A stretch of DNA of 64,000 nucleotides from Norana najaformis (GCA_964023275.1 OZ029917.1:27966505-28030504), one strand, 5' to 3'; counted from the stretch's first letter, positions 38,301-49,249 are shown. Notes: a model not told the origin generated them from the sequence alone. Made by a program: numbers and translations.

Positions 38301-40750
38301 GCCTTTGAGGAGGTGCAGTCTTGGATGGCAGTTAATAAACCCCTTAACCCATTGGAGACTGAATTTTTACTATTGGACACAACACAGCAACTCAAGAAGT
38401 TTGAATGGCTTAAAGCTGGGTGACTCGTTTGTCGAGTTGACTGATGCATGCTTGTAACTAGGGCATTATTTTTTATTCTACTAGGTCTCCCACCTGACTG
38501 TGTAAATCGCATTTGTAAGTTGTATTTGCATATTCGTGACATAAACAGAATTAGGTGTCATATCACCATGTCTTCAAGGATATCTCTGGCATGGCCTCTA
38601 GTCTTTTTCAAGTGGTTTATCCATCATAGGCTGCCTCTTTGTTTCAGTGGACTGACATTTGGGTATTGACCTTAATGGGGTTGATTTTTGGCAACTATCG
38701 GTTGATGACTTGTGCATTCAGCACCATTGCCAAAAGTTGCTAACTACAGTGCAGTTCGTTTAAGACGAAAGACAGGGTACCAGTGTAAATATTTTGTCTT
38801 AACCGAATTTTGTATTAACCGTTAGGCAAACGTAAGCGCAGCATGCCAACCAGAAACACATAATGGGTGCATTACTTGCCATGCAGCAGCAAATGACGCA
38901 TTACTGCAGATGATCGTAATCATAATTACGAGATTTCTACAGCGCCCAACGAAAGCCGCACCGCGGGGACCAGCTTATTCACAGGCGCTCAGTCAAAATA
39001 AAATCGATAGGCAAAAAGGGTTCGGTTCCAGGTCAAGATCCAAAATCAGGCAGAGAGACAGCTGGCAGCTACGGTGGGTGATGTTTGGGATTGGACAGAG
39101 AGGGAGATAAGAGCAAGAAGAGGTGTCAGAGTAGGATCTTTGAAAGAAGAATGTTTTGAGTTTTGAGTGAAAGGCGGCCGATCACGGTAGGCTACGAACT
39201 TTAGTGGCCATTTTTTAGACACGAAAGTAAACCACTGGTCTGTTTCACGCTGGACCAGCAAGCGAGGGGTATTTTAAGGTTTTATGAAAGGGCTAAGACC
39301 GATACATTCCATTACGACGCTATTTCGACAGCGAATCCTAATCGTTCGTTCTCGGAGAGGGATGGGCGCGTCAGACAGCGAGAAGCCTTTGAACGAGGGT
39401 ACATCGCATGTAAATGTACGTGCTGATTGATTTGGGGCGGATGCCTCTGTAGTTTGCAAGGCTCTGACCATTGACGAACGTCTTCGCCACATGGTAAAGG
39501 CTTGTCAACGAGGATATTAGGTTACTCGAGAAGAATTCTGAAAGTTACATATATGTCTGATAACAGCAGGCACTAATCTGGCTAAGATATTCGAACTATC
39601 TAATGCGTCTAGCTCTAGGGCACTTCCACTGTGGTTACATATCTCAATACCATAAATGTGTCACATGACTGGCTTAATGTCCTTCATTGTTAGACAAAAT
39701 ATACTCACGAATGAAATGGCCACATTAGTGAAGACAGCTATAAAAGTTTACTTCCTATACATAGGCATCATTGTGGTAATTTTGATATCTATTGTCTCAT
39801 GCACCAGCGCATTTTGATGCCTCATGCTATGACCTGCGAGTCTCTTACCGGTAATCAATCACCCAGTTACAGTGTAAACATGTACGCTATCTTATTCCTC
39901 AAATGGTGACATTCATCAAAGACGGACGCTGTCAAGCTATTTTAGGCGAACCCGAAACCTTGCTGCAAGCTGCAGCTGTTGTGTTTCCGTCAACATTTCG
40001 TCTTATGCGACGGACTTGGCACTGAAATAAATTCACGGGACCGAAAACCATTTTCGTAATAACCGATCTTTTCGTCTTATCAGTTTTGTCTTAAGAGAAT
40101 AATTTAACGTTATTATCGATTAATATCGGAACGGACCAATTTGTTATTTCGTACTAAGCGATATTTTGTCCTATCCGTTTTCGTCTTAAGTGAATTGCAC
40201 TGCATAGTAATAATGTTGGATTTTTGGTTAATTTGATATGGGATGACCCTACAGTAGTAGCCTGTGTACATTTATTGATGTTTATTTATATTTATTTATT
40301 TTTACTGCAGTAAAGTTCCTGCCGATTGTTTTGCCAACTGTGAAACCTTACACATTTGAAACAGCTCTATGACTCATTCATGACGCATTTCTTTTCAGCA
40401 CCTCATCATTTGAGTCGCATTCAGTGTCCAGACGTTCAGCGATGGTTTGATGGCTGCAGGTAAACATACTAGCAATTTATATATGAAGCTTAGCAATCAG
40501 ATCATCATGCAAGGGCCTATAACAAAAGCTCCAGGTCTTTATCTTGACATTAGAACAATAAAGGATTATGAAGTTAACCTAAATGTAGCAAAGGGTTACA
40601 GCATCATTTTACAGGTGATACTATTTTGTTGACAGCATTTTACTTGGACGTGTCCTGCGAGGTCAGCCTCAAGTTCGCAAGGCTGTGCTGCTGTACGTAG
40701 CTGCTCTTCATGTCTATGTTATTTTTGGATGCCTGCTGTCAATGTTGTGA
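5295..40750 (+). CDS. GOLGB1: giantin-like golgin, complete 14-exon gene
   Basis: This is a coiled-coil Golgi tether of the giantin (GOLGB1) type. I joined 14 exons (5295-5339, 8659-8829, 10816-10926, 12513-12836, 15519-16391, 18898-19015, 21493-21620, 24864-29603, 29795-29944, 32929-33089, 33458-33617, 35319-35382, 40399-40459, 40636-40750). Every boundary has AG/GT signals and all phases match, giving about 2,406 residues. The N-terminus MWERFSNLASVVTGQ and the following LIIQLKEMIRERDKTLTDKD segment resemble the start of vertebrate giantin. The body is continuous heptad-rich coiled coil. Residues 2385-2406 form a C-terminal membrane anchor after a basic stretch. Giantin in vertebrates is about 3,200 residues, so this form is shorter. 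Cryptic exons inside phase-0 introns cannot be excluded. Other tail-anchored golgins (golgin-84, CASP) fit the N-terminus less well. Confidence 0.85.
5696..5822. repeat. left terminal inverted repeat of the 2.6-kb transposon
   Basis: It pairs with 8203-8319 in inverted orientation. The outer 12 bases are identical and the rest diverges with a few gaps. Confidence 0.8.
6283..8003 (+). pseudogene. transposon-encoded protein with ZAD-like zinc cluster, one frameshift
   Basis: The first frame (6283-6912) probably starts at ATG 6283 or 6301 (MATSRRSCINH). It holds C-x2-C (CYIC), C-x2-C (CKTC, in HTVCKTCIEQL) and C-x2-C (CYFC), a layout like the ZAD zinc domain, then an acidic Ser-rich linker. The second frame (6894-8003) continues with SRLKEKN, a WVICVDLKMVNFL segment, PCFLCLWDSR, LPPLHIKLGLMKQF and FSEEQGERFHQDI. 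The Asp after VICV and a Glu in SEEQGE are candidate RNase H-fold catalytic residues (inference). The two frames join smoothly if one base near 6890-6900 is lost or gained, so this copy probably makes no full-length protein. Confidence 0.75.
8203..8319. repeat. right terminal inverted repeat of the 2.6-kb transposon
   Basis: It pairs with 5696-5822 and reads CACTGGCCAACACATAA from its outer end. Confidence 0.8.
8659..8829 (+). CDS. GOLGB1: golgin exon 2
   Basis: It encodes residues 16-72. An acidic, Ala-rich linker is followed by EQERLIIQLKEMIRERDKTL, the first coiled-coil segment, which aligns with the first coiled coil of giantin. The acceptor is AATACAG and the donor AAG|GTGACC; both ends are phase 0. 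Confidence 0.85.
9710..10760 (+). mobile_element. decayed hAT transposon in golgin intron 2
   Basis: Near 10385-10500 the + strand reads APATTMPCEHLLSVADHYI, then KKGSDCYTGNVNDTCLKIK. This is the C-terminal dimerisation block of hAT transposases (consensus-like P-A-(T/S)-(S/T)-x-P-x-E-x-x-F/L-S). Upstream, TTAATGCATTAAAATGTTAA resembles the A/T-rich subterminal repeats of such elements. Earlier parts of the ORF are too decayed to read. Borders are approximate. Confidence 0.55.
10816..10926 (+). CDS. GOLGB1: golgin exon 3
   Basis: It encodes residues 73-109, including HRLQSKSKIASLTSHLDQSQ. The basic (K/R)-x-x-(S/A)-K-(A/S)-K-(L/I)-x-x-L pattern matches the giantin N-terminal module. The acceptor is TTTTCAG and the donor TCA|GTAAGT, phase 0 to 0. 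Confidence 0.85.
11100..11680 (+). pseudogene. decayed LINE reverse-transcriptase fragment in golgin intron 3
   Basis: The frame 11220-11594 includes QQQAGFSPRKSCCEQI and YIDFTKAFHIMCRESLW, the reverse-transcriptase QAGF and F-x-K-A-F blocks. Before it a broken frame reads DGIIIPMPEE. Near 11640 a further frame reads RINGDTLKHLDF. The same LINE type appears antisense at 16.5-18.4 kb. A segment of about 34 bp (GAATATGGTGGATAAATGGT) is tandemly duplicated at 11590-11660. Confidence 0.65.
12112..12182 (-). repeat. tRNA-derived SINE head in golgin intron 3
   Basis: On the minus strand the segment reads TAGTCTAGTGGTTAGC (A-box-like) followed about 35 bases later by GGGGTTCAAAT (B-box-like), an RNA polymerase III internal promoter. 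It does not fold as a complete tRNA. The SINE body probably continues to about 11950. Confidence 0.55.
12513..12836 (+). CDS. GOLGB1: golgin exon 4
   Basis: It encodes residues 110-217: a Ser/Thr-rich linker, then RLLVLKKRLKEKDQRLAEKD and further heptads. The acceptor is GTTTTAG and the donor GAG|GTCAGA, phase 0 to 0. Frame continuity with exon 5 (SRLEEM) supports the model. Confidence 0.85.
13589..13735. repeat. local direct duplication of about 65 bp
   Basis: GGCGGCAGACTTCAGTC at 13589 and GGTGGCAGACTTCAGTC at about 13671 each begin a pyrimidine-rich stretch of similar order that ends GCTTATATTCC and GCTTGCATTCC. Open frames here are by-products of the pyrimidine-rich composition. Confidence 0.55.
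14600..14772 (-). repeat. tRNA-derived SINE, family A, copy 1
   Basis: On the minus strand it has an A box (TAGCCAAATGG), a B box (GGTTCGAGCC at 14711-14720) and a body containing CTTGAGCAAGTCC, which recalls the core of MIR-type SINEs. About 120 bp match 23225-23405 closely. It lies in golgin intron 4. Confidence 0.75.
15519..16391 (+). CDS. GOLGB1: golgin exon 5
   Basis: It encodes residues 218-508, entirely coiled coil with repeated EKD motifs (ITEKDKSIIDLQEHITEKDE). Near its end, KFAKFKALAGSKIKALEKQV repeats the basic module seen in exon 3. The acceptor is ATAACAG and the donor CAG|GTCAGT, phase 0 to 0. Confidence 0.9.
16480..18351 (-). pseudogene. decayed LINE reverse transcriptase, antisense in golgin intron 5
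   Basis: Minus-strand frames in order from 18351 down: a region with RTYKEQMRPWTEHFESILN, SIIIPIPKKGDLSECPNW and RGITLLSIPGKVLAIMMLNH (17660-17857), then QIQAGFRPG. LKWINGDRLKDLDFADDIVL follows at about 17230-17300, and DDFCYLGSLITADSSCNREV near 17050. The catalytic box reads FADD. Several frameshifts break the ORF. Confidence 0.75.
18898..19015 (+). CDS. GOLGB1: golgin exon 6
   Basis: It encodes residues 509-547 plus one base of codon 548 (NAGLADELTSLRNHVAELEE and more). The acceptor is GTTACAG. The donor CAAG|GTTCAC is weak but gives phase 1, exactly what exon 7 needs. Confidence 0.75.
19085..19330 (+). repeat. tRNA-related SINE, family B, copy 1
   Basis: A tRNA-like head (TTAGCTACATTGGTTAACATG region) is followed by a body whose CATTCAAATGGGCAGCGAT stretch and ATTAGCAGGGTCAAGGCCAT stretch recur at 21905-22030. 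It lies in golgin intron 6. Confidence 0.55.
19819..20973 (-). mobile_element. pogo-type MITE, copy 1 (1,155 bp)
   Basis: Both ends read inward as CAGTGCA(A/G)TTC followed by an AAGACGAAA or AAGACAAAA stretch, and TA flanks each side (19817-19818 and 20974-20975). The ends resemble pogo/Tigger termini. No transposase is visible. Internal sequence matches two other copies in this window in reverse orientation. This copy is the only one of the three without an obvious internal deletion or insertion. Confidence 0.8.
21030..21235 (+). pseudogene. L2-group LINE endonuclease fragment
   Basis: The + strand contains GDFNIHLDVAGHCSSSFLDM, the catalytic G-D-F-N block of the LINE apurinic-type endonuclease, then a decayed LDHMGF-like segment. 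It directly follows the pogo-type MITE in golgin intron 6. Confidence 0.6.
21493..21620 (+). CDS. GOLGB1: golgin exon 7
   Basis: It encodes the remainder of codon 548 to residue 590 (ASDGEVVRLKKELDDLQ and more). The acceptor is GGAGCAG, phase 1, and the donor is GAG|GTACAT, phase 0. Confidence 0.8.
21905..22030 (+). repeat. SINE family B, copy 2 (body only)
   Basis: It shares about 110 bp with 19200-19320, including CCCATTCAAATGGGCAGCGA and GCAGGGTTGAGGCCA. The tRNA-like head is missing. It lies in golgin intron 7. Confidence 0.55.
22550..23220 (-). pseudogene. L2-group LINE endonuclease region, decayed
   Basis: The minus strand reads EFTVLLENLVTYNSH, then TRLITSVGMKQYITVPTYAH with RGRLDLIIT, then SDHGLAIYNFLFLQ. 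This is the order of the C-terminal endonuclease blocks (L-D-L-x-I-T and S-D-H) of L2/CR1 elements. The G-D-F-N block is missing or scrambled. A SINE adjoins it at 23225. Confidence 0.6.
23225..23405 (-). repeat. tRNA-derived SINE, family A, copy 2
   Basis: The B box GGTTCGAGCC (minus strand of 23340-23349) and about 120 bp of body match the copy at 14600-14772. The A box is mutated (ACTGATTGGTTAGAG). Confidence 0.7.
24864..29603 (+). CDS. GOLGB1: golgin exon 8, giant coiled-coil exon
   Basis: One uninterrupted 4,740-bp exon encodes residues 591-2170. It is almost entirely heptad coiled coil rich in Glu, Lys, Gln and Leu, with few Pro or Gly. Residues about 715-867 hold four tandem repeats of 36-40 residues. 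The open frame extends upstream to 24765, but MSVVLFQLK before the TTAAAG acceptor is not coiled-coil-like, so I start at 24864; an alternative in-frame acceptor at 24837 would add nine residues. The donor is CAG|GTATTA, phase 0. Vertebrate giantin also has one very large coiled-coil exon. Confidence 0.95.
29795..29944 (+). CDS. GOLGB1: golgin exon 9
   Basis: It encodes residues 2171-2220 (VTELSTQRDQLLSHLQQREH, then a Gln/Tyr/Ala-rich helix). The acceptor is GTCTAG and the donor CAG|GTTAAG, phase 0 to 0. Confidence 0.85.
30171..31985 (-). CDS. RTE reverse transcriptase, 604-residue open frame
   Basis: The frame is open from ATG 31985 to the stop at 30171. Blocks in order: NKAPGLDGIPIEM, IFIPIFKKGDARECENYRTI, QAGFRKSRGTRDHI, CFIDYSKAFDCIDHELMW, GVRQGCILSPFLFNLYAE, LRYADDTT (catalytic YADD, codons at 30936-30947), KTKIM, FTFLGS, and a C-terminal GRPRKKWMD segment typical of the RTE/BovB clade. 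The endonuclease frame (32487-31978) overlaps it. Protein similarity runs across the junction (TRNE then MNRAF), so a single base shift, perhaps in the A/T homopolymer near 32018, separates what was one ORF. It belongs to the transposon and is not a host gene. Confidence 0.9.
   Translation of the reverse strand: MNRAFQKQARIDKEKHLNAMCKEMEEEGKKGRTKEMFSKVREITRKFTPRMGSMRSRDGHIIADEEEMKNRWKEYTEELYSEDRRVMKERIDTSEHEKEPDVLEAEVEWAIRQLKDNKAPGLDGIPIEMVKAGDGTMTKTITKMCNIIWTTGKWPEDWKSSIFIPIFKKGDARECENYRTIAMISHISKILLKIIHKRMENIIERELPDNQAGFRKSRGTRDHIANMRWIMERQKEYGQKLYICFIDYSKAFDCIDHELMWKTLIEMGIPRHLIQLLKGLYEAQIAVIRNEFGDTERIKIKKGVRQGCILSPFLFNLYAERIMRMAEMDGAKEGVKIAGRTLNNLRYADDTTLLAGKKTDLVELIRRLKRESEKAGLYFNIKKTKIMTTAEEGSFMVDGEELETVTSFTFLGSVVEREGKCDMEINRRVAIGKAAMNGLEKIWKDKHVSTDTKKRLVRALIIPTVTYGSETWTMTKKIEKKINACEMWIWRKMLRTSWTEKRTNEWVRKAIGIEQDETLQQTVLKSKLRFFGHVMRSDGLEKEMMLACGEGKRKQGRPRKKWMDKIHEATGMNLAQLRDVTLERKKWRRLIMTVARAQRADSTR
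31978..32573 (-). pseudogene. RTE endonuclease, 5'-truncated
   Basis: The minus strand reads HGLGEQNEAGERLVEFCDG, then RRLYTWTSPDGKYRNQIDYI and RPGADCGTDHELLVATVQ. These are the C-terminal blocks of the RTE apurinic-type endonuclease, including the S/T-D-H motif. The N-terminal catalytic part is absent because the insertion begins here. Confidence 0.85.
32929..33089 (+). CDS. GOLGB1: golgin exon 10
   Basis: It encodes residues 2221-2273 and two bases of codon 2274. The composition is Ser/Thr-rich and non-helical, a hinge before the last coiled coil. The acceptor is GTTTTAG and the donor AAAAG|GTATTA, phase 2. Confidence 0.8.
33458..33617 (+). CDS. GOLGB1: golgin exon 11
   Basis: It completes codon 2274 and encodes to residue 2327. 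RLEQHLESEREKRLRLEEML followed by a QEQLK helix corresponds to the last coiled coil of giantin just before its membrane anchor. The acceptor is AAATTAG, phase 2, and the donor TCT|GTGAGT, phase 0. Confidence 0.85.
33905..34900 (-). pseudogene. decayed L2-group LINE in golgin intron 11
   Basis: From high to low coordinates the minus strand gives QPQYNSDIATARKLHRQLE (the linker before the RT domain), a DLSAAFDTVDH-like region at about 34200, GILQGSVLGPLQFKLYTTP at about 34050-34090, and a broken YADD region near 33970. Stops and shifts are frequent. Confidence 0.65.
34900..35240 (-). repeat. repeat related to the stretches at 42.5 and 52.9 kb
   Basis: The order of short blocks (GATCTAAT, AACTTCTA, CAAGGCATCAG, ATGGTTGCA, GCAGAGCGAAC) is shared with 42540-42800. 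This suggests the 3' end of an L2-like element on the minus strand. Confidence 0.4.
35319..35382 (+). CDS. GOLGB1: golgin exon 12
   Basis: It encodes residues 2328-2348 plus one base (HSITIVEPEEEKKIFRTKIS), an acidic-then-basic juxtamembrane linker. The acceptor is TTCTCTAG and the donor ACAG|GTTTGT, phase 1. Confidence 0.7.
35961..36730. mobile_element. 770-bp MITE with TAA target duplication
   Basis: Its ends are inverted repeats, GGGC(C/G)CATCCATATATTA read inward from both sides. TAA flanks it at 35958-35960 and 36731-36733. Excising the element with one TAA restores CTG CTA AAG AAA CCT, the Leu-Leu-Lys-Lys-Pro of the LINE it interrupts, which proves the borders. There is no coding capacity. 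The 3-bp TAA duplication fits a PIF/Harbinger-like mobiliser (inference). Confidence 0.85.
37200..38188 (+). mobile_element. pogo-type MITE, copy 2 (989 bp)
   Basis: It has the same termini as copy 1, read in the opposite direction, with TA on both sides (37198-37199 and 38189-38190). Compared with copies 1 and 3 it lacks a block just inside the left end (between GGTACCAGCGTAAACA and the GTGAACCACTAGTCTGTTTC region). It sits inside the L2-group LINE. Confidence 0.8.
38747..40202 (+). mobile_element. pogo-type MITE, copy 3 (1,456 bp, carries an L2 insert)
   Basis: The left end is TA then CAGTGCAGTTCGTTTAAGAC. The right end is TTGCACTG followed by CA, so one TA is mutated. The body is co-linear with copies 1 and 2 except for an inserted L2 3' end at 38916-39179. 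Confidence 0.8.
38916..39179 (-). mobile_element. L2-group LINE 3' end inserted in MITE copy 3
   Basis: The minus strand carries the same 3' UTR as the L2 at 57560-57735, with a tail of TTACGATC-like units. GATC flanks it at 38912-38915 and 39180-39183. MITE copy 1 has the uninterrupted site (ACCGTAGATGATCACGGTAG in reverse), which fixes the borders. Confidence 0.8.
40399..40459 (+). CDS. GOLGB1: golgin exon 13
   Basis: A 61-bp exon enters at phase 1 and leaves at phase 2. It encodes residues 2350-2368, PHHLSRIQCPDVQRWFDGC, plus split codons on both sides. The acceptor is CTTTTCAG and the donor CAG|GTAAAC. The other two frames would break the link to the anchor exon, so phase agreement is the main evidence. 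Confidence 0.75.
40636..40750 (+). CDS. GOLGB1: golgin exon 14, C-terminal membrane anchor and stop
   Basis: It encodes residues 2369-2406: SILLGRVLRGQPQVR, then KAVLLYVAALHVYVIFGCL and LSML before TGA at 40748. The basic stretch followed by about 21 hydrophobic residues and essentially no lumenal tail is the layout of tail-anchored golgins. In giantin the anchor also follows an Arg/Trp-rich segment and contains a His-Val motif. The acceptor is GTTGACAG, phase 2. Confidence 0.85.
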
Positions 40751-41197
40751 TGAAAACCATTCCAGAACTCCTTATGTTTAGTACTGTGCTGTGTTCACCA
40801 TCATCGTGATCTTAAAGTTTTTTCCAAGTTTTATCATCAATGATTCAGGCAAATGCTGTAAACAGACAGATGATGGGAAAAGATGGATGTCAGCTCTCGT
40901 TCTGCCTTCTGCTTCTCATGCATTTGTAGCTAGCCGTCTGACCTGCTTAGTGTAAATATCAATTGCATTAAATTGCTGTGATGGTAAATTTGAGATTTGT
41001 TAAGTTGTAACAAAGTGTCAATGCCTTACAGTGTCAGATGATCAACTTGATCAATTGAGTACATGTCCTTTGGGATTAGGTTTTTTGTCACCAGACAAAT
41101 GCCACAATGTTGCCTGTAAAGTCTATTGGTTATTAATGTTGTTGACTGCATAAATTTTATCACAGTGGGGATGGAAATATGTATCTACAGAATTGTT

Positions 41198-41203
41198 AAT
41201 AAA
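41198..41203 (+). promoter_or_regulatory. probable polyadenylation signal of the golgin
   Basis: AATAAA lies about 450 bp after the golgin stop codon and is the first canonical hexamer on this strand. The 3' UTR would be 40751 to about 41220. Confidence 0.6.
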
Positions 41204-41209
41204 GAATAT

Positions 41210-42480
41210 TTAACAGGCCAACGGTTTTGTTTAGAATAAACGGTTACTTAATTGGTTACACAACCTGAACATCTTGAGCCTCACTGTTCAGAGGTACAAC
41301 TATGTTGCTGGCAATAGCATATGGTTTTGTTGACTAATCAAGGTAAGGTAAGGTAAAACAGGACAAGTGAGAAGGTAAAGAAAATGGTTTTTAACTTTTA
41401 CATACTTCTATGGAAACTCCACAGGAGTGTGATCCAAAAGTATGAAGGATCTTTTGTTTTTTGATAATTTTATGATTTTCAACAGGTTTGCAATTGTACA
41501 AAGTACATTTTATTGGATCAAAATGTGCCCAGTGCTACCCGGGAATATAGACTGAAAGAATTCCATCAGCAAATTATACATTTTGGGTCACATTGGACAC
41601 ATAAGTATAGCACCTTTTCAGAACCACTCAAAAGCGATGCACATAATCATGTAAATATTTTACCTTTCACTATATGTACTGAGTATTTGGGAATTTATTG
41701 CAAAGATCTGAGATGACACAGTCACAAAAGTTGAGTCTGTGTAGTCCATCTATGAAGTCCTTCTCTTCATCAGAACATACATCTGGGGACTTTTGTCTCT
41801 GCACTTTGTTCTGGCTTTGCCTTTCAGTTCATCATTGCCAGGTGTCATTCTCTACTTTTACGCTTTGTTCTCATTTCTCTAAACATTGCTGTCTTCGTTT
41901 CATCTCTATGGCAGATTGCAGTTTTGTCAACTTGGGGTTGTTAAGTTCTAAGCATCATTTTGCCAAGATATAAGTTCAACAGCAACAATCCAACAATGAA
42001 CGAAACATATGAGACACACGTCTAATGTGCAAGATGCCTTTCACTGAGGTCAGCCAAGAGATATTTCATTGCCAAATAATTCAAGTTGCTCTTGGTTGTT
42101 TTACTGCTAGCCTTACTTGAAGACCAAGCTTGACGTGCTTAGCCTAGTTTCGTTTAATTAACTGAAATTGGCAACAATAATTCCAGCAGAATTAAACTAG
42201 TCTTAGGTTACTTATTTCATTGATTTGTTGTTTACAAATACATGAAGTGAAGAACCACTTAAAATTTATGGCTAAATTTCCAACAGTCTGCCAATAAGAC
42301 CTAATAAATTGATTAGAGACCTTTTCAACTGGAAACACAACAATCTATGTGTTAAAACTAGAGTTGCAAAGTAACAACTACAGTTTACAAAACTTGAATC
42401 AATCCACAACAAATTTCACTAAAATGACTTCACTGCTGATTGTGGCCACTGACTTGATCTTTCTGTAAATTTTGTCTGAA
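41210..42480. other. intergenic spacer between the convergent genes
   Basis: I see nothing recognisable here apart from a GGTAAGGTAAGGTAAA run near 41340. The open frame at 41698-41973 has no motif support. Confidence 0.4.
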
Positions 42481-42880
42481 ACCAGGTTAAGGTCACATGA
42501 AAGTACAAAGATGCATTTAGAAGGCAAGTTTCACTCATTTTGTGCCACTGATCTAATCTGACCTAAGCTAATGCAACATGGAAACTTCTATAGTGTGGTT
42601 ATCATAATGCACAAGGTATCAGTCAATGGTTGCATTCCAATCTCAGTTATGTGGACAGAACCAGTCAAGATACATGAAGCCCACACACCGGGAGACAGGT
42701 TGTGGGATAAGCAATCTGGAAAAGATTGGATTTTAGCCCAGATCTAAATTATAGCACAGAACTGGCAGAGCGAACAGGTAGTGAATTCTCGAGCCTTGGA
42801 CCAGCAACCAAGAAAGCACTAGTATCATTTTGGTTTGGTGTACACGATTCAAGTTCATGAAGACCGCAGCATTTAGGAGT
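42480..42880 (-). repeat. L2-like repeat fragment
   Basis: It shares ordered short blocks with 34900-35240, including GCAGAGCGAAC, the ATGGTTGCA region and an AGCAATCTGGAAAAGATTGG stretch that also resembles 53000-53030. It is probably the 3' end of an old LINE. Confidence 0.35.
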
Positions 42881-42900
42881 CTGATGGGTGAGCAATGAAA

Positions 42901-42928
42901 GTAATGCACACTGGCCAGTGTGCATTAC
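42901..42928. repeat. perfect 28-bp palindrome
   Basis: GTAATGCACACTGG is followed directly by its exact reverse complement with no spacer. The centre, CACTGGCCAGTG, contains the first nine bases (CACTGGCCA) of the intron-1 transposon terminus on each strand; this could be coincidence. Confidence 0.95.
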
Positions 42929-43539
42929 CTTTTAAATTATGGGACAATTGATCTGCATTTATTACAGTTTGTAATATGATATACTGACAGAGGCCATCTC
43001 GGCATACAGAAAATTTTGCCAAGTAGGTCAAATAACCAAGGAGACAATTAGAGACATATTACTTAATATAATATGCCATGGGATAGTCACTCAACATCTT
43101 CAATCCATACAGCAATTCACTCAGAATTTGCTCTATCTGGAGTCAAATGCTACAAGGTTCATGTCTGTGCGCAATTCCACTTTAATGAAGCTGTGTCATA
43201 ACTAGGATGATTAATGTTGCCCTCCTCCCTTTGGGTCTGGAACCATCGGAGTACAACAGTGGTGGAGTTGAGGTGTACGTCAGTTATATAAGTACGCATT
43301 CTTAATGGCACAGGCAACTTTCAGTATTGTAAATTATCAGTCAAACCATCTTGTCTTATTTTGTAAATCAGCAGTACATTTGTCATTAGCTTCAGAAAAT
43401 TAGTTTACAACGGGCCATTCTTAAAAGACTTGGCCATCACACTGTGTGTTGCAAAGTGAGCTAAACTACTCGGTATGATGGTGCCATATGCCACCACTAC
43501 AAATTGTCACGAACACTACAGCCAGTCAGTACACCTGCA

Positions 43540-43870
43540 GTCACCACTAAAATTGATTTCCACCCATGCAATAACCACCACTAATGCTAATTACCATCCA
43601 TGCAATCACCACCACTAGAGTTGATTACAACTATGCAGTCGCCACATTTAAAATCGGTTACCATTCATGCAGTCATCATTATAGTTGGTTACAACTTGCT
43701 ATCCACGCACATACCACCACTAAAGTTAGTTACACCTCTGCAGTCAACACCACTAGAGTCAGTCACCACCAGAAAAGCTGCTATCAGCACTGCAACCTTA
43801 ACTTCACCACCACTTAAGCTGGTCACCACCAATGTGATGAGTCACCACTGCCTCCTTCACCACCACCAAC
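43540..43870. repeat. degenerate minisatellite, unit about 33 bp
   Basis: About eight to nine diverged units follow the pattern ACCACCACTA(A/G)AGTTGGTTA then a C(A/T)ATGCAGTC stretch. Period lengths vary from 31 to 38. Two overlapping open frames here simply translate the repeat. It lies just downstream of the CCDC28 stop, probably in its 3' UTR or flank. Confidence 0.8.
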
Positions 43871-43892
43871 AACAATAACAAGAATATTCCAC

Positions 43893-48852
<4,960 letters not shown>

Positions 48853-49249
48853 GCCTCAAAATCTTTACACAGGGAAGCAGATATTTCTTTACAGATGACT
48901 TTAAAGCACCAATGCATCTAATTACCTTTCAGTTGTGATGCAAAGCAAAATGAATCTGAATCAAAATACCCTTTCAGTCAGGGCTAATCAAAACTCTTGG
49001 GTGAAGAAATTTCATCTGGCCAAAGTTTAGGGTCCAAGCCACATTGTCCAGTTTTAAGGAGGTATTTAATTTTCATCATACATCAACAGCCACACACTTT
49101 CAAGAGTTATTTAAGGTTTCACATTTAATGTAACTTTAATTTAAAGCAAAAAGATATTCTTTAAAGTAAAACAAAAATTTTATTCACAACTTGCTTGCTT
49201 AAACTTGAAGCAACATGTATCAGTGATAGCAATTAAACCAGTTTTAAGC

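Larger units (their letters stand above)
35756..38650 (+). mobile_element. decayed L2-group LINE split by two MITEs, golgin intron 12
   Basis: Piece 1 (35756-35960) reads PTSFQKECVDILSPTITSII and HPLL. Piece 2 (36731-37199) continues KKP, SKILELVV, then a SAAF-type block and a LGPLSFTLYTTP block. Piece 3 (38189 to about 38650) reads HHSPGYHFYAGDTKICISF (YADD mutated to YAGD), then WMAVNKPLNPLETEFLL. Removing the two intervening MITEs restores the order of one RT domain. All pieces lie in the same orientation as the golgin. Confidence 0.75.

Noticed and set aside
43584-43878. Two overlapping His/Thr-rich frames
   Set aside because: They are translations of the minisatellite.
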